A stretch of 64,000 nt of DNA from Chitinophagaceae bacterium (lineage in GTDB: Bacteria > Bacteroidota > Bacteroidia > Chitinophagales > Chitinophagaceae), in NCBI GenBank assembly GCA_019638595.1, contig JAHBTJ010000018.1, positions 1 through 64,000 of the forward strand, in the 5' to 3' direction. Position numbers and translations under genes: made by a program. The notes below the pieces were generated by a model. The model saw only the letters and a program-made list of their open reading frames with translations, did not search any database and was not told the origin of the DNA. Every line of letters starts with the position of its first letter. Position 1 is the stretch's first letter. Below, piece by piece: positions 1 to 8,792 of this stretch.

Positions 1-47
1 CGGGGATTTCGTATAGCAAAACCGTTGTTTCTGCAATAATAAGGTGC

Positions 48-80
48 TGCTCAAAAATGTGAATGGTACAATACCCATTC
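48..80 (-). terminator. Possible intrinsic terminator after the first gene
   Basis: On the minus strand a 6-bp stem (GAATGG / CCATTC, loop of 8) is followed by a run of five T. It lies about 25 bases past the stop of the gene at 105-620. The stem is short, so this is a weak call. The remaining bases of 1-104 show nothing else. Confidence 0.3.
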
Positions 81-104
81 TATCTTTTTTATTACCCATA
101 AGTA

Positions 105-620
105 TTATGGCGCAACGGCCCTGGTACTCACAACCGCTTCCGCTTTCTTGAACAGCATTACATAACCGCAAAGGTTCTTTTTCTGAACATTGTTGAACTG
201 TACGGGCTTTATCATATGATAATCGGACATGCGTGCGGTATAGGTATAGCTGATAATATTGCTGCCGGTTTTGCCGGTTTCTTTTTTCTGCACCATTACC
301 TGCTTTTCGTTGTAATCGTACATCTTTACCTCGTAACCCGTGGATTTGCTATCGCCGATAAATACAAACTGGTAGGCTGTTCCTTTGCTCATGGGAACAA
401 TAATGGGTATTTCATATTCGCTTTCCATGGTCATAGCCGCTTCCCGCAGTATCTGGAAACCATCTGCGGCATACACATGCTTTAAGCTATCCGCCAGCCT
501 TTGTATGGACTGGTCGTCGCAGGGGCTTACGCGAATAATATTATCATTCTGTGCAGTTGAATATAACGCAGCGGATATCAACACATTACACAGGAAGATC
601 CTGTAAAGGATACTTTTCAT
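105..620 (-). CDS. Hypothetical secreted protein, 171 aa
   Basis: A hydrophobic signal peptide (about residues 1-23, ending near STAQ) points to export to the periplasm or cell surface. The mature part is a small mixed alpha/beta protein. Its central stretch (about residues 70-130) reads like beta strands, and there is no catalytic motif that I recognise. It is monocistronic, with about 96 bases to the next gene upstream. The ATG start puts the signal peptide right at the N-terminus, which supports the start. Function is unknown. Confidence 0.75.
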   Translation of the reverse strand: MKSILYRIFLCNVLISAALYSTAQNDNIIRVSPCDDQSIQRLADSLKHVYAADGFQILREAAMTMESEYEIPIIVPMSKGTAYQFVFIGDSKSTGYEVKMYDYNEKQVMVQKKETGKTGSNIISYTYTARMSDYHMIKPVQFNNVQKKNLCGYVMLFKKAEAVVSTRAVAP

Positions 621-716
621 AGTATTTTGTTTTAACAGGGAACGAACCGTTTTACCAGGTGTGGCGCTGAATAACCAGGCGCCCGCTATTTATCAACGCA
701 AAATTGCTGCCTGAAA

Positions 717-1475
717 TTATTTTTTATGAAAATAAATAGCGTCTGCCTGTTGCAGCGGTGTTAAAACAAGATCGTTAATGCATACATGTTCCGGCAAAGT
801 AGAACAGTAATATATTACATCTGCCACATCTTCAGCGCTTAACGGCTTAAAGCCTTTATATACTCCCGATGCTTTACCGGCATCACCCTTAAACCGTACC
901 AGCGAAAATTCAGTTTCAGCGGCTCCCGGATGTATAGCGGTTACTTTAATATTATGTCTTAACAAATCTATCCGCATGCTTTTGCTTACAGCTCCTACAG
1001 CGAATTTACTTCCGCAATACACATTACCCCGCTCGTATACTTCTTTGCCGGCCACGGATCCCAGGTTGATAATATGTCCTTTCTGCCTCCCGATCATAAA
1101 AGGTAGTACAGCCCTCGATACATACAGCAATCCTTTTACATTGGTATCAATCATCGTATCCCATTCATCCAGGTCGGCATCATCAAACAGGTCGCGCCCG
1201 AGCGCCAGACCGGCATTGTTAATTAAAATATCAATCGCCCTCCATTGTCCGGGTATTGACTGCACCGCTTCAAAAACAGCTTCCCGTTTACTAACGTCAA
1301 AGGGTAATGATAATACCTTTATCCCGAACTCAGCCTGTAGCTTTTGCTCCAGCTCCGCCAGCCTTTCCGTTCTTCTGCCATTGATAATTACATTATACCC
1401 GTTTGCTGCAAATTTGAAAGCGCAGGCTTCGCCAAAACCGGAGGTAGCACCTGTTATAAATACAATTCCTTTCAT
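717..1475 (-). CDS. Short-chain dehydrogenase, YdfG-like
   Basis: A classical SDR of 252 aa, likely a cytosolic NADP-dependent oxidoreductase of the YdfG (3-hydroxy acid/serine dehydrogenase) type. Visible are the nucleotide-binding TGATSGFG motif (residues 8-15), R35-R36 after strand two (which favours NADP), the NNAG motif (87-90), catalytic Ser140 and the YCGSK active site (Tyr153, Lys157). All catalytic residues are intact and the length is typical. The upstream gap to the next gene (1476-1658) holds a degenerate repeat. The exact substrate cannot be told from sequence; the YdfG assignment is a family-level inference. Confidence 0.88.
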   Translation of the reverse strand: MKGIVFITGATSGFGEACAFKFAANGYNVIINGRRTERLAELEQKLQAEFGIKVLSLPFDVSKREAVFEAVQSIPGQWRAIDILINNAGLALGRDLFDDADLDEWDTMIDTNVKGLLYVSRAVLPFMIGRQKGHIINLGSVAGKEVYERGNVYCGSKFAVGAVSKSMRIDLLRHNIKVTAIHPGAAETEFSLVRFKGDAGKASGVYKGFKPLSAEDVADVIYYCSTLPEHVCINDLVLTPLQQADAIYFHKK

Positions 1476-1504
1476 ACTACTGTAAATAATAAAACAGTAA
1501 AGTT

Positions 1505-1658
1505 ACGGGGAGAAATGGAAAAGACAGGAAGCGTGTAGGACTGGAAGACATGGAAGAGAATAAGACCGTAAAAAAGGAAGACTGGAAGATTGCAAGACAT
1601 GTAAGAAATCTTTATCACTTTTTATTAATCTTACCCTCTTGCCATTTTACTCTCTTAC
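1505..1658. repeat. Degenerate GTAAGA/GGAAGA intergenic repeat, inverted
   Basis: This stretch repeats words such as GGAAGACTGGAAGA, GCAAGACATGTAAG and, in reverse orientation, CTTACCCTCTTGCC and ACTCTCTTAC. The two orientations could form a long imperfect hairpin. The same word family recurs at 61765-61880. It sits between the end of the adhesin gene and the start of the SDR gene, so it may act as a transcript-end structure. Confidence 0.6.
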
Positions 1659-4283
1659 CTATCGTATCAGCACCATTGTACCTTTTTTCAAAATAGTACG
1701 TCCCTGGTAGTCTACACCTTTAACCGTCCATACAAAGGTATCACTTGCCTGTTCAACGCCTTTGAACTTACCATCCCATCCTACCTCAGCATCAGAAGTA
1801 GAGAACATTAACTGGCCCCAGCGATTGTAAATTTTAAAATAATCAAACTGCTGAATGCCAACCGGCGTTGCCCTGAAGTAATCATTCAATCCATCATTAT
1901 TAGGAGTAAAGGCTGTAGCTACAAAAATATCGGGTGCGGTCCTGAAAACCCTTACCGACATTGTATCATAAGCAAAGCAACCTTCCGGTGTGCTCACTTT
2001 TACAGTATAAGTAACCTTGTCTCCCACATCCGACACAAAGGTTGCCACAGGATCAGCAATATCGGTGCTGCTCAGGAATGAACCGGGCGACCATTTATAA
2101 AACTCCGCGCCGCTGGCCTTTAATTGTAAAGGCTGATCCAGCACAGCTACCGTATCATTACCGGCAAACGCGGGCACGGGAGGAATAACCCTTACCAAAA
2201 TATCTTTATTGGTGGGCTTGGGACAGCCTAATGTATCGGTAACACTAACAGTGTAAGTAGTTGTTACACCAGGCGAAACAACCGGGTTGGTGATGGTGGA
2301 ATTATTAATGGCAGTTGCGGGCGACCAGCGATAATAAGCGCCGCCTTCGGCAAACAACTGCACCTGCTCGCCATAACAAATGGCCGTATCGTTTGAAACC
2401 CTTGCATCAGGATAGGGTACTGCCCTGATCCGGATATTATCTCTCGCAAAGCATTTACCTATATAGGAGGTAACCGTATAGGTTGTAGACGCATCCACCG
2501 GTGTGGCCAGGGGTTGTTTGGCAAAAGGATCATCTAATGTGGATGCAGGATCCCAGGTATACCTTAATCCATTGCTGAACGGGGTTAACTGCACAGGATC
2601 CGTAAGACAAATAGTAAGGTCAGGGCCAGCGTCGAGCGTTACAAAGCTTACTACGTTTACCCGCACCGTATCTGTTGAAGTACAGCCCGGAACCGTGGTA
2701 AGACTTACGGTATAGGTTGTAGTAACATCGGGACTGACCTGCACAACCGCACCGCTCAAAGGATTAATATTATAATTGGGAGACCAGGTATAAGTTCCCC
2801 GGGGACCGCTTGCAGCCAGTGATATCGTATCTATATCGCACATTAAAGTATCGTGCGGAACGCTGAGCAGGGGCTTATCTCTTACTACCAGTTGGTTGGT
2901 AACCGTACTTTTACATCCTTTGCTGTTGCTTACGGTAAGGGCTACCGTGTAAGTTCCGGAAGCAGTATAGGTATAAGGAGAACGCTGCCGGGTAGACGTA
3001 TCGTTCGAAGATGTACCATCTCCAAAATCCCAGTTCCAGGTATCAACCACCCCGTAAGTTGTTTTAGTAGTGTCGGCAAAGAAGATCGGAACATCCTTGC
3101 ATCCTTCGCTGTAAGTAAACCCCGGGAAAAAACCCGGATATACCCTGACGATTGAAGAAGCGGTATCAGAACAGTCTTCTCCACGGTTGGTAACCAGCGT
3201 GATCCTGTAAACACCCGTGTCGGGATAGGTAAACGAAGGACGCGCTAGTGTAGAGGTATCATCATTCCTGCCCACTACTCCAAAATCCCAGTAATATGTT
3301 CTGATCAGCGAGCTGCTGCTCCTGTTTTGAAAATTGACCGTAAAGCTATCGCAGCTTATATATTCGGGAGGCAACGATGCCGCTGCTATTGAACAGGAAG
3401 CAACTTTTATCTGGATGTCCTTTCTATGAACATTGATCAGCTTTCCCTGCCGGTATTCACTCACAGATACAGTAACAACATATATGCCTGCGGAAGGAGC
3501 CACTCCTGAAACCATACCGGTTTTCCTGTCGATAGTAACATTGGCGCCCATGGGAGACATAGCGCCAAAACCAAAAGAATAGGGCACAGACGAATACGGC
3601 GGGCCGGCAGGAACAGGCTGGGGATTTCCTGGAGATCCGCCAACATATGCCGCGGCAAAATTGTAGGAAAGCGAATCACCATCCCTGTCGTAGGCTCCGA
3701 AATCGTACATGAAGAAATTATCCTCGCAAACTATAACCGTATCTTTTGTTGCATAGGCGGCGCTGCTGTTCTTAGGAGCATCATCCCAGGTATCCGTACC
3801 CGGAATATCGGCAGTGTAGGTGGCTCCTGTTTGTCCCGAACCGCTTACATTCGACATGTTTTCTATACGGCAGCAACGCTGATAGGTAATTGTATATCCA
3901 TAGGGAGTAGCCGGCAAACTGGCAGTAAATATGTACACACCCACTTCGTAACAAACCGCGGGAGGATTATCAATACATTTACCGGGAGATCCTAAACGCA
4001 GGGTTTCCCTGCTGGACATATTGATAGTATAATTTTTAGTTTCGGTAGCTGTACCGGAAGCGCTTTTGGTAAATATGGAAATTGCGGCCGCAGGATCAAG
4101 CTGGGCGCCGGTTGAAAAACAATCGCGGTAAAGCCTGAGTGTGATCTGGTAATTATGGGTATTACCCGAAGACCCGGTATAAATATACGATATCTCCCCT
4201 CCCGTTATATGCCTTGCATGCAATGCAGAATAGCTAAACAGGGTTACAACCAGTACAAACCAATATTTTCTTACCTCATGCAT
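1659..4283 (-). CDS. PKD-domain adhesin with CHU_C (T9SS type B) C-terminus
   Basis: An 874-aa secreted protein with a signal peptide (about 1-23), then an N-terminal beta-rich domain starting with the HITGGEISY motif typical of large Bacteroidota surface proteins. PKD repeats follow (about 320-480, with YYWDFG and WNWDFGDG motifs), then several Ig-like repeats of the 'tttYTVSVTD' type (about 480-780). The C-terminal CHU_C domain carries FTPNNDGLNDYF, YNRWGQLMF and GWDGKFKG. CHU_C is the known secretion signal for type IX secretion type B cargo, so the protein is probably placed on or beyond the cell surface. Its start overlaps the end of the upstream hydrolase gene by 8 bases, suggesting translational coupling. 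The ligand is unknown. Confidence 0.9.
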   Translation of the reverse strand: MHEVRKYWFVLVVTLFSYSALHARHITGGEISYIYTGSSGNTHNYQITLRLYRDCFSTGAQLDPAAAISIFTKSASGTATETKNYTINMSSRETLRLGSPGKCIDNPPAVCYEVGVYIFTASLPATPYGYTITYQRCCRIENMSNVSGSGQTGATYTADIPGTDTWDDAPKNSSAAYATKDTVIVCEDNFFMYDFGAYDRDGDSLSYNFAAAYVGGSPGNPQPVPAGPPYSSVPYSFGFGAMSPMGANVTIDRKTGMVSGVAPSAGIYVVTVSVSEYRQGKLINVHRKDIQIKVASCSIAAASLPPEYISCDSFTVNFQNRSSSSLIRTYYWDFGVVGRNDDTSTLARPSFTYPDTGVYRITLVTNRGEDCSDTASSIVRVYPGFFPGFTYSEGCKDVPIFFADTTKTTYGVVDTWNWDFGDGTSSNDTSTRQRSPYTYTASGTYTVALTVSNSKGCKSTVTNQLVVRDKPLLSVPHDTLMCDIDTISLAASGPRGTYTWSPNYNINPLSGAVVQVSPDVTTTYTVSLTTVPGCTSTDTVRVNVVSFVTLDAGPDLTICLTDPVQLTPFSNGLRYTWDPASTLDDPFAKQPLATPVDASTTYTVTSYIGKCFARDNIRIRAVPYPDARVSNDTAICYGEQVQLFAEGGAYYRWSPATAINNSTITNPVVSPGVTTTYTVSVTDTLGCPKPTNKDILVRVIPPVPAFAGNDTVAVLDQPLQLKASGAEFYKWSPGSFLSSTDIADPVATFVSDVGDKVTYTVKVSTPEGCFAYDTMSVRVFRTAPDIFVATAFTPNNDGLNDYFRATPVGIQQFDYFKIYNRWGQLMFSTSDAEVGWDGKFKGVEQASDTFVWTVKGVDYQGRTILKKGTMVLIR

Positions 4284-5091
4284 CTGTTAAATAGTTGAGG
4301 AATTTCATTAAGGTTATATTAGTCTGGTCTTTCTTTTCCCACATTCCCATGTGGGCAACATTGGGTAGGATATTAATAAGAGATAATAGAGGGATGTGGC
4401 ATTGATTCAGGCTGTCTTGTAAATATACACTTTTATCCTCCTCTCCAATCATAAATAGCACAGGTTTCGATAATTTTTTTAATACACTTATCCTGTCCGG
4501 CCGCTCTATCATTGCATTGTAATATTGTACGAGTGCTTCGCTGCTAAAGTTGCCTGCACGGTCTGTCAACTTTTGAACCTCACCGGGATACTCTGCCGAA
4601 AATGCTTTGCCAAACAAATTAGGAATGGATTGTTGTAAAAACTCCTGAGCCCCATATTTTTGGATAAAAGCAATTCCCTTTTTGCGGGCTTCCACACGTT
4701 CTATTGTATCTGCATAGGCGGTTGAATGAACCAGCCCCAGTCCGTTTAACCGGCCCGGGAAATGCTCTGCAAAAGCAAGCGCTATATAGCCTCCCATGCT
4801 ATGGCCTATTACGGTACAGCTATCCGCATGCTCTTCCTCCAGGATGCATTTCATAATTTCTGCATAAGTATCCATTACTCCCTGCTGCCCGTTGAAGTTT
4901 ATAAAAGGTGATTTCCCGCTACCGGGAATGTCGGGCAAAATCAACCGGTAAGACTCTTTTAAATACTCCACCTGGTATTCCCACACCCGGCTGTCTTCTC
5001 CAAAACCATGTATCAGCATTACGGCAGAACCATTACCCGTAATGCTGTATACAACAGGACTATCTTTATACTGAATAATTTTTTCCTGCAT
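4276..5091 (-). CDS. Alpha/beta hydrolase
   Basis: A 271-aa alpha/beta-hydrolase fold enzyme without a signal peptide, so probably cytosolic. The oxyanion-hole HGFG motif is at 28-31, the nucleophile elbow GHSMGG has Ser98, and the acid (GEEDKSV, about 218-223) and the histidine (VAHMG, about 247) are all present. The family cleaves esters, lactones or C-C bonds; the substrate is not evident. The stop overlaps the start of the adhesin gene downstream, an odd partner, so the pair is probably co-transcribed without a clear shared role. Confidence 0.88.
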   Translation of the reverse strand: MQEKIIQYKDSPVVYSITGNGSAVMLIHGFGEDSRVWEYQVEYLKESYRLILPDIPGSGKSPFINFNGQQGVMDTYAEIMKCILEEEHADSCTVIGHSMGGYIALAFAEHFPGRLNGLGLVHSTAYADTIERVEARKKGIAFIQKYGAQEFLQQSIPNLFGKAFSAEYPGEVQKLTDRAGNFSSEALVQYYNAMIERPDRISVLKKLSKPVLFMIGEEDKSVYLQDSLNQCHIPLLSLINILPNVAHMGMWEKKDQTNITLMKFLNYLTDA

Positions 5092-5135
5092 ACAATTCTT
5101 TTTTAGCAGATAAAATGCCAGGGGTTGACTTCAGC

Positions 5136-6302
5136 TCAACTATTTTTATAAGCTCTGCCTCTGCCAGATACCCAGCTTCTCCAGCCTAACAGTACAACCA
5201 GGGGCAATAAACCCGTATTTAAATGCTGGGGTAAAAAAAGCCAGCTCAGAAGTAATATGCCATATAGCATTGCGGATGCCAGCCAGTATTTTTTCAGCCA
5301 TTGTTTTTTGCTGATGAGTGAAAAAGCTGCAATGGCATGAAAGGGAACGGCCCACATCAAATTAAAGTTGTTCCTGCACAATTGATGGTCCGTACCTACC
5401 CACATAAAAATAAGAAGTATCCCCAGCAATCCTGTAGCAAAAAACAATAAGAAATCAAGCGCACGAACAATGACAACCACATTTTTTGACTTACTAACGC
5501 TGAACAGAACCCACACAAGCAGCAACAGGGTAAACGCTACAAAGGGGGTGAACAATGAAACAGGAGGCTGTGTTTCATTGCCTGCATAGATTACATTCTT
5601 TTTGCCCACCAGCTTCCTGCTTCCGTTCAGGGAACTATCAAACCCTTTATAAACGTACTCAGGCAAAAACATGCTTTGTTCATTCAGAACAACTTCGTCC
5701 AGCCCGCTTCCTAATAAAATATCTATGCCCAGCTTGCTCCAGTACAAATGATTGAGGTTAAGGTCATGATAGATCATTTGCCGGAAAGTGATCTTATCCG
5801 CAGGAAGAATATTACTTATGACCAAACCGGAATCGGTATTGACCCGGATAATATCACGTACCCGCGTAGCGCAGTTATCGAAAAGAAAATCGTAGCGATA
5901 AAATTTATTTTCTTCCTTTGCATTCTCTTTCAAAGCATAGAGCAGGCGAAGTTTTTCCGCTCCCGTAAGATCCAGTTCCTGCTCAACAATGCTCCTTTGC
6001 TCAAGCTGGTAGCTATCCACAAAGCCGGTATAAGTTTCCACGCCTAAAAAATACAGCAGCTTTCCCTTTATGAAATTGATATAAAAATCAGGATCATAAA
6101 AATCAAAAGTTCCATAATTATATACCCGGTCGGAATGAGTGGTGGTATCTGTAACCCGGATAGCGCTATGTCCCCAGGTAGAATACAGGTCTTCGCCGGA
6201 TCCGCAGGTAAGTATACTGATACGTATATGCGAAGAATCCTGCTGCGAAAAGCCCGTTAACGAAAGGAAAACAGTAATAATCAGGAAGCCTATCTTTTTC
6301 AC
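5136..6302 (-). CDS. DUF4105 membrane protein (GTG start)
   Basis: A lipoprotein-N-acyltransferase-like DUF4105 protein. The N-terminal soluble part has the family marks TCGSGEDLYSTWGHSAIRV, YNYGTFDF and FLFDNCATRVRDI, with the conserved Cys/His positions of an NlpC-like fold. It is followed by four or five membrane helices (about residues 250-390). An in-frame ATG lies further upstream (6374), but the GTG at 6302 places a clean signal peptide (MKKIGFLIITVFLSLTGFSQ) at the N-terminus, so I prefer GTG. It probably sits in the inner membrane with the catalytic part in the periplasm. The reaction is not established for this protein. Confidence 0.8.
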   Translation of the reverse strand: MKKIGFLIITVFLSLTGFSQQDSSHIRISILTCGSGEDLYSTWGHSAIRVTDTTTHSDRVYNYGTFDFYDPDFYINFIKGKLLYFLGVETYTGFVDSYQLEQRSIVEQELDLTGAEKLRLLYALKENAKEENKFYRYDFLFDNCATRVRDIIRVNTDSGLVISNILPADKITFRQMIYHDLNLNHLYWSKLGIDILLGSGLDEVVLNEQSMFLPEYVYKGFDSSLNGSRKLVGKKNVIYAGNETQPPVSLFTPFVAFTLLLLVWVLFSVSKSKNVVVIVRALDFLLFFATGLLGILLIFMWVGTDHQLCRNNFNLMWAVPFHAIAAFSLISKKQWLKKYWLASAMLYGILLLSWLFLPQHLNTGLLPLVVLLGWRSWVSGRGRAYKNS

Positions 6303-6398
6303 CAGTAAAAATTTCCGGGAAGTTCGGGGAAAAAAATTAAACCGGATACTGCATTTAAAAACGGATGCATTCAAAACAATTGTACACCTGCGGGTAAT

Positions 6399-7172
6399 TT
6401 ATCTTCTCACCCGCCGGATAAATGGTTCTGAAACCACTTTTAGCTTTACCGGGTCAAAGAGCTTTATCAATAAAAACCCGGCGATAAAACCACCAATATG
6501 TGCAGCATATGCCACTCCCCCGCTTTCTTCCCCGCCTAACATGCCCAGCCCGCTTATTACCTGGAAAGCGATCCAAACACCCAGGGCGAGCACTGCCGGA
6601 ATCGAAATAATAAACCACAACAGGAAAGCATGCACTTTCCGCCCGGGAAACAGTAAAAGATAGGCGCCCAGCACTCCACTGATGGCGCCCGATGCACCCA
6701 GGCTGGGAACCAATGAATTCTGGTGAAGCATTACTGTTGAAAACACATGGCTTAAAGAAGCTATGATGCCACATACAAAATAAAAGACAAGATACCTGAA
6801 ATGCCCCAGCCTGTTCTCAATGTTATCGCCAAAAATAGCGAGGTATAACATATTACCGCCCAAATGCGCCCACCCGCCATGCATGAACATGGAAGTTATT
6901 AATGTAAAGTAAACGGGTACGGGTGTGGGTTGTAACCCCGGTACGCTAAATGTAACCCCGGTATTTACATCCACCTCCAGGTGTGGCTGTGTTACGATAT
7001 CCATGCCCGTAATAATTTCGGCAGGTACTGTAGAAAAAGCATAGGTAAAAGCCGCATCGGTTCCAAACGCCTGGAAAAAAATAAAAACAAAAATATTGAT
7101 AGCGATTAAAATATAGTTTACATACGGTGTTATGGTCCGGTCGGAATTATCGTCGCCTATTGGTAGCAGCAT
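6399..7172 (-). CDS. Rhomboid family intramembrane serine protease
   Basis: A 257-aa polytopic membrane protein of the rhomboid class, which cleaves substrates within the bilayer. The GASGAISGVLG motif has the nucleophile Ser161, the catalytic His is His225 in AAHIGGF, and the HLGGNM motif (103-108) in the second helix is present. An extracytoplasmic loop (about 50-90) is longer than in minimal bacterial rhomboids. The first residues (MLLPIGDDNS) are typical for Bacteroidota homologues. The substrate is unknown. There is no operon partner with an obvious link. Confidence 0.92.
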   Translation of the reverse strand: MLLPIGDDNSDRTITPYVNYILIAINIFVFIFFQAFGTDAAFTYAFSTVPAEIITGMDIVTQPHLEVDVNTGVTFSVPGLQPTPVPVYFTLITSMFMHGGWAHLGGNMLYLAIFGDNIENRLGHFRYLVFYFVCGIIASLSHVFSTVMLHQNSLVPSLGASGAISGVLGAYLLLFPGRKVHAFLLWFIISIPAVLALGVWIAFQVISGLGMLGGEESGGVAYAAHIGGFIAGFLLIKLFDPVKLKVVSEPFIRRVRR

Positions 7173-7217
7173 AAAGAAATATTATACCGGGAAGATAGGG
7201 AATTTCTTATGGATGGC

Positions 7218-7290
7218 GGATTTGAGATCTGAGATTTGAAATGAGCTTTCAGCAATCCAATTTAAATCTCAAATTTCAAATCTCAAATCC
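7218..7290. repeat. Inverted AAATCTCAAATTTC-type intergenic repeat
   Basis: Two arms, GGATTTGAGATCTGAGATTT (from 7218) and its near complement ending CAAATCTCAAATCC (7290), can fold into a long hairpin. The same word recurs at 20916-20944, 37983-38016, 38162-38187 and 39957-39990. It lies between two minus-strand genes. Confidence 0.7.
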
Positions 7291-7304
7291 CTGTGCCTGT
7301 AACC

Positions 7305-8642
7305 TTAAAGGATCTTCTTATCATCCGTCATAAATACACGGGTACTCACGGTATAAGTGCCGCCATTCACATCTTTGTACTTCAGGTCTACATAAAAAGC
7401 CCTGTAGCCGTTGGCAGGAAGTGCCTCCGTTATTTTGAGCGTTTTCTTATTGGAAATATTCAGATCGGAGCTGGTCCATTTGTCGTTACGAAAATCCGTA
7501 TCAGGGGAGTCCGCATGCCATACAATTACATCGGTAAGCTCGTCTTTGGTGGCCTTTATTTTTAGCTTTACACCCTTTTTGCTCACCGAAGAAGTCCAGG
7601 AACATTCAGGATAAGCGTGGTTGGTGAGTGTAGCTCCAAAGAATGCACCGAGCGCTTCAAAAGCCTGCCTGCCATCGCCCAGATTATGCCCGGCGTTAGG
7701 CACATAATGCAACAGGTTTTTGCCGGGTATATCATTCAGGTAATTTTTGATATTATCTACCACCCAATATTCATCATTGGTTCCCATAAAAATCAATTTA
7801 GGCATGGTAAGCGTTGCCCTGTACGAGTAAGGATCTACCATGGTTGTAACCGCAGCGCCGCTTTCTGTTTTGGCTCCCTGCGGAATACCCAACCTTACAT
7901 AATCTTCTATCTGCACGCTGTAATCTCCCAGGGCTTTGATCTGGTAATCAAGGCTCACCGGCATATTCAATACATCTATCACCATGGGAGCTATCGCCTG
8001 CGCACGGCTATCATTGGCACCGGTAAGCCAGGTGGTCCAGCCGCGCTTGGATGCGCCGGATACCACAAACCTGTTGACCGCATGATTCAACTGCTGCTTA
8101 GAAAACTCCTGTACCGCGTCCATCGCTTTTACAGCGCTTTTCACCATCGGGAATAATAAGGGCCATGAGTAATCACCATCCTTTTTGAAATTATGCAGCG
8201 TAAAAGAGATCAAAGCATCTTCCGTTAAACCATCATACAACGGTTGATTGGGAGTTTGACGAAGCACTGCTACAATAGCGCTGTTTTTTTCTGCCAGTGC
8301 GCTGATGCTTTTATTGAACTTGTCGTCGCGGCCATTCCAGTTCGGCATTCCATCTTTTATTGATCCGCCGGTTATAAACAATAAGGCTCCATCGTATTTA
8401 TTTTCTTTAGGAACCAGTAAAGTCAACTGGTGCGTCCAGGTATGCTCTCTCCATTTTTGGGAAGTCAGTAATAAAGCATATGCTTTTACATTGCCAATAT
8501 CATAACTGTCTTTCAGTTCCCATTTATAGGTATTATCTCCATTGTTCAGATAGCTTTTTAATGCGGTGGAAGGAGTAACCTGTGCCAACAGGCAGGTGGA
8601 AGCAAACAGAAGTAGTGCAAAAACAACAGAAACTCTTTTCAT
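7305..8642 (-). CDS. PhoPQ-activated pathogenicity-related (PqaA-like) hydrolase
   Basis: A 445-aa secreted protein with a signal peptide ending at LLAQ (about residue 20). It matches the PqaA_related family, an alpha/beta-hydrolase fold. Recognisable are the WTHQLTLLVP stretch, the nucleophile elbow SGASKRGWTTWL (about 195-206), the TNDEYW motif carrying a likely acid, and NAGHNL carrying the likely catalytic His. The length is usual for the family. It is the last gene of the SusCD locus that starts at 15845 and follows a ceramidase-like gene by 150 bases filled with repeats. Its substrate is unknown; the locus suggests an esterase or amidase acting on the imported ligand. Confidence 0.85.
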   Translation of the reverse strand: MKRVSVVFALLLFASTCLLAQVTPSTALKSYLNNGDNTYKWELKDSYDIGNVKAYALLLTSQKWREHTWTHQLTLLVPKENKYDGALLFITGGSIKDGMPNWNGRDDKFNKSISALAEKNSAIVAVLRQTPNQPLYDGLTEDALISFTLHNFKKDGDYSWPLLFPMVKSAVKAMDAVQEFSKQQLNHAVNRFVVSGASKRGWTTWLTGANDSRAQAIAPMVIDVLNMPVSLDYQIKALGDYSVQIEDYVRLGIPQGAKTESGAAVTTMVDPYSYRATLTMPKLIFMGTNDEYWVVDNIKNYLNDIPGKNLLHYVPNAGHNLGDGRQAFEALGAFFGATLTNHAYPECSWTSSVSKKGVKLKIKATKDELTDVIVWHADSPDTDFRNDKWTSSDLNISNKKTLKITEALPANGYRAFYVDLKYKDVNGGTYTVSTRVFMTDDKKIL

Positions 8643-8664
8643 TTGTATTTTTTAAGTTATTAAA

Positions 8665-8792
8665 GTGTAGGCTATGAGCCATCAGCGGTCAGTCTTGGGC
8701 AATCGGTCACAAGATAAAGGTTGCAGGTTAAGTTTCAGGTTCTTTAGTTTAGGGTTTGTTCAAACCCAAAACTATAAACTACAAACCATAAA
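8665..8792. repeat. Composite intergenic word repeats with hairpin
   Basis: Fragments of several repeat families stand next to each other: GCTATGAGCCATCAGCGG, GGTTGCAGGTTAAG, and a GTTTAG/AACTATAAACTA pair. The centre is a perfect palindrome GGGTTTG-TT-CAAACCC at 8752-8767. Similar composites occur at 20818-20945 and 38016-38190. Confidence 0.6.

Noticed and set aside
976-1485. 169-codon plus-strand frame
   Set aside because: Antisense shadow of the SDR gene, rich in Ser/Leu/Pro as expected for a complement frame.
7218-8792. CRISPR array
   Set aside because: The repeated words have variable length and spacing, occur in inverted pairs, and no cas gene is in the window.
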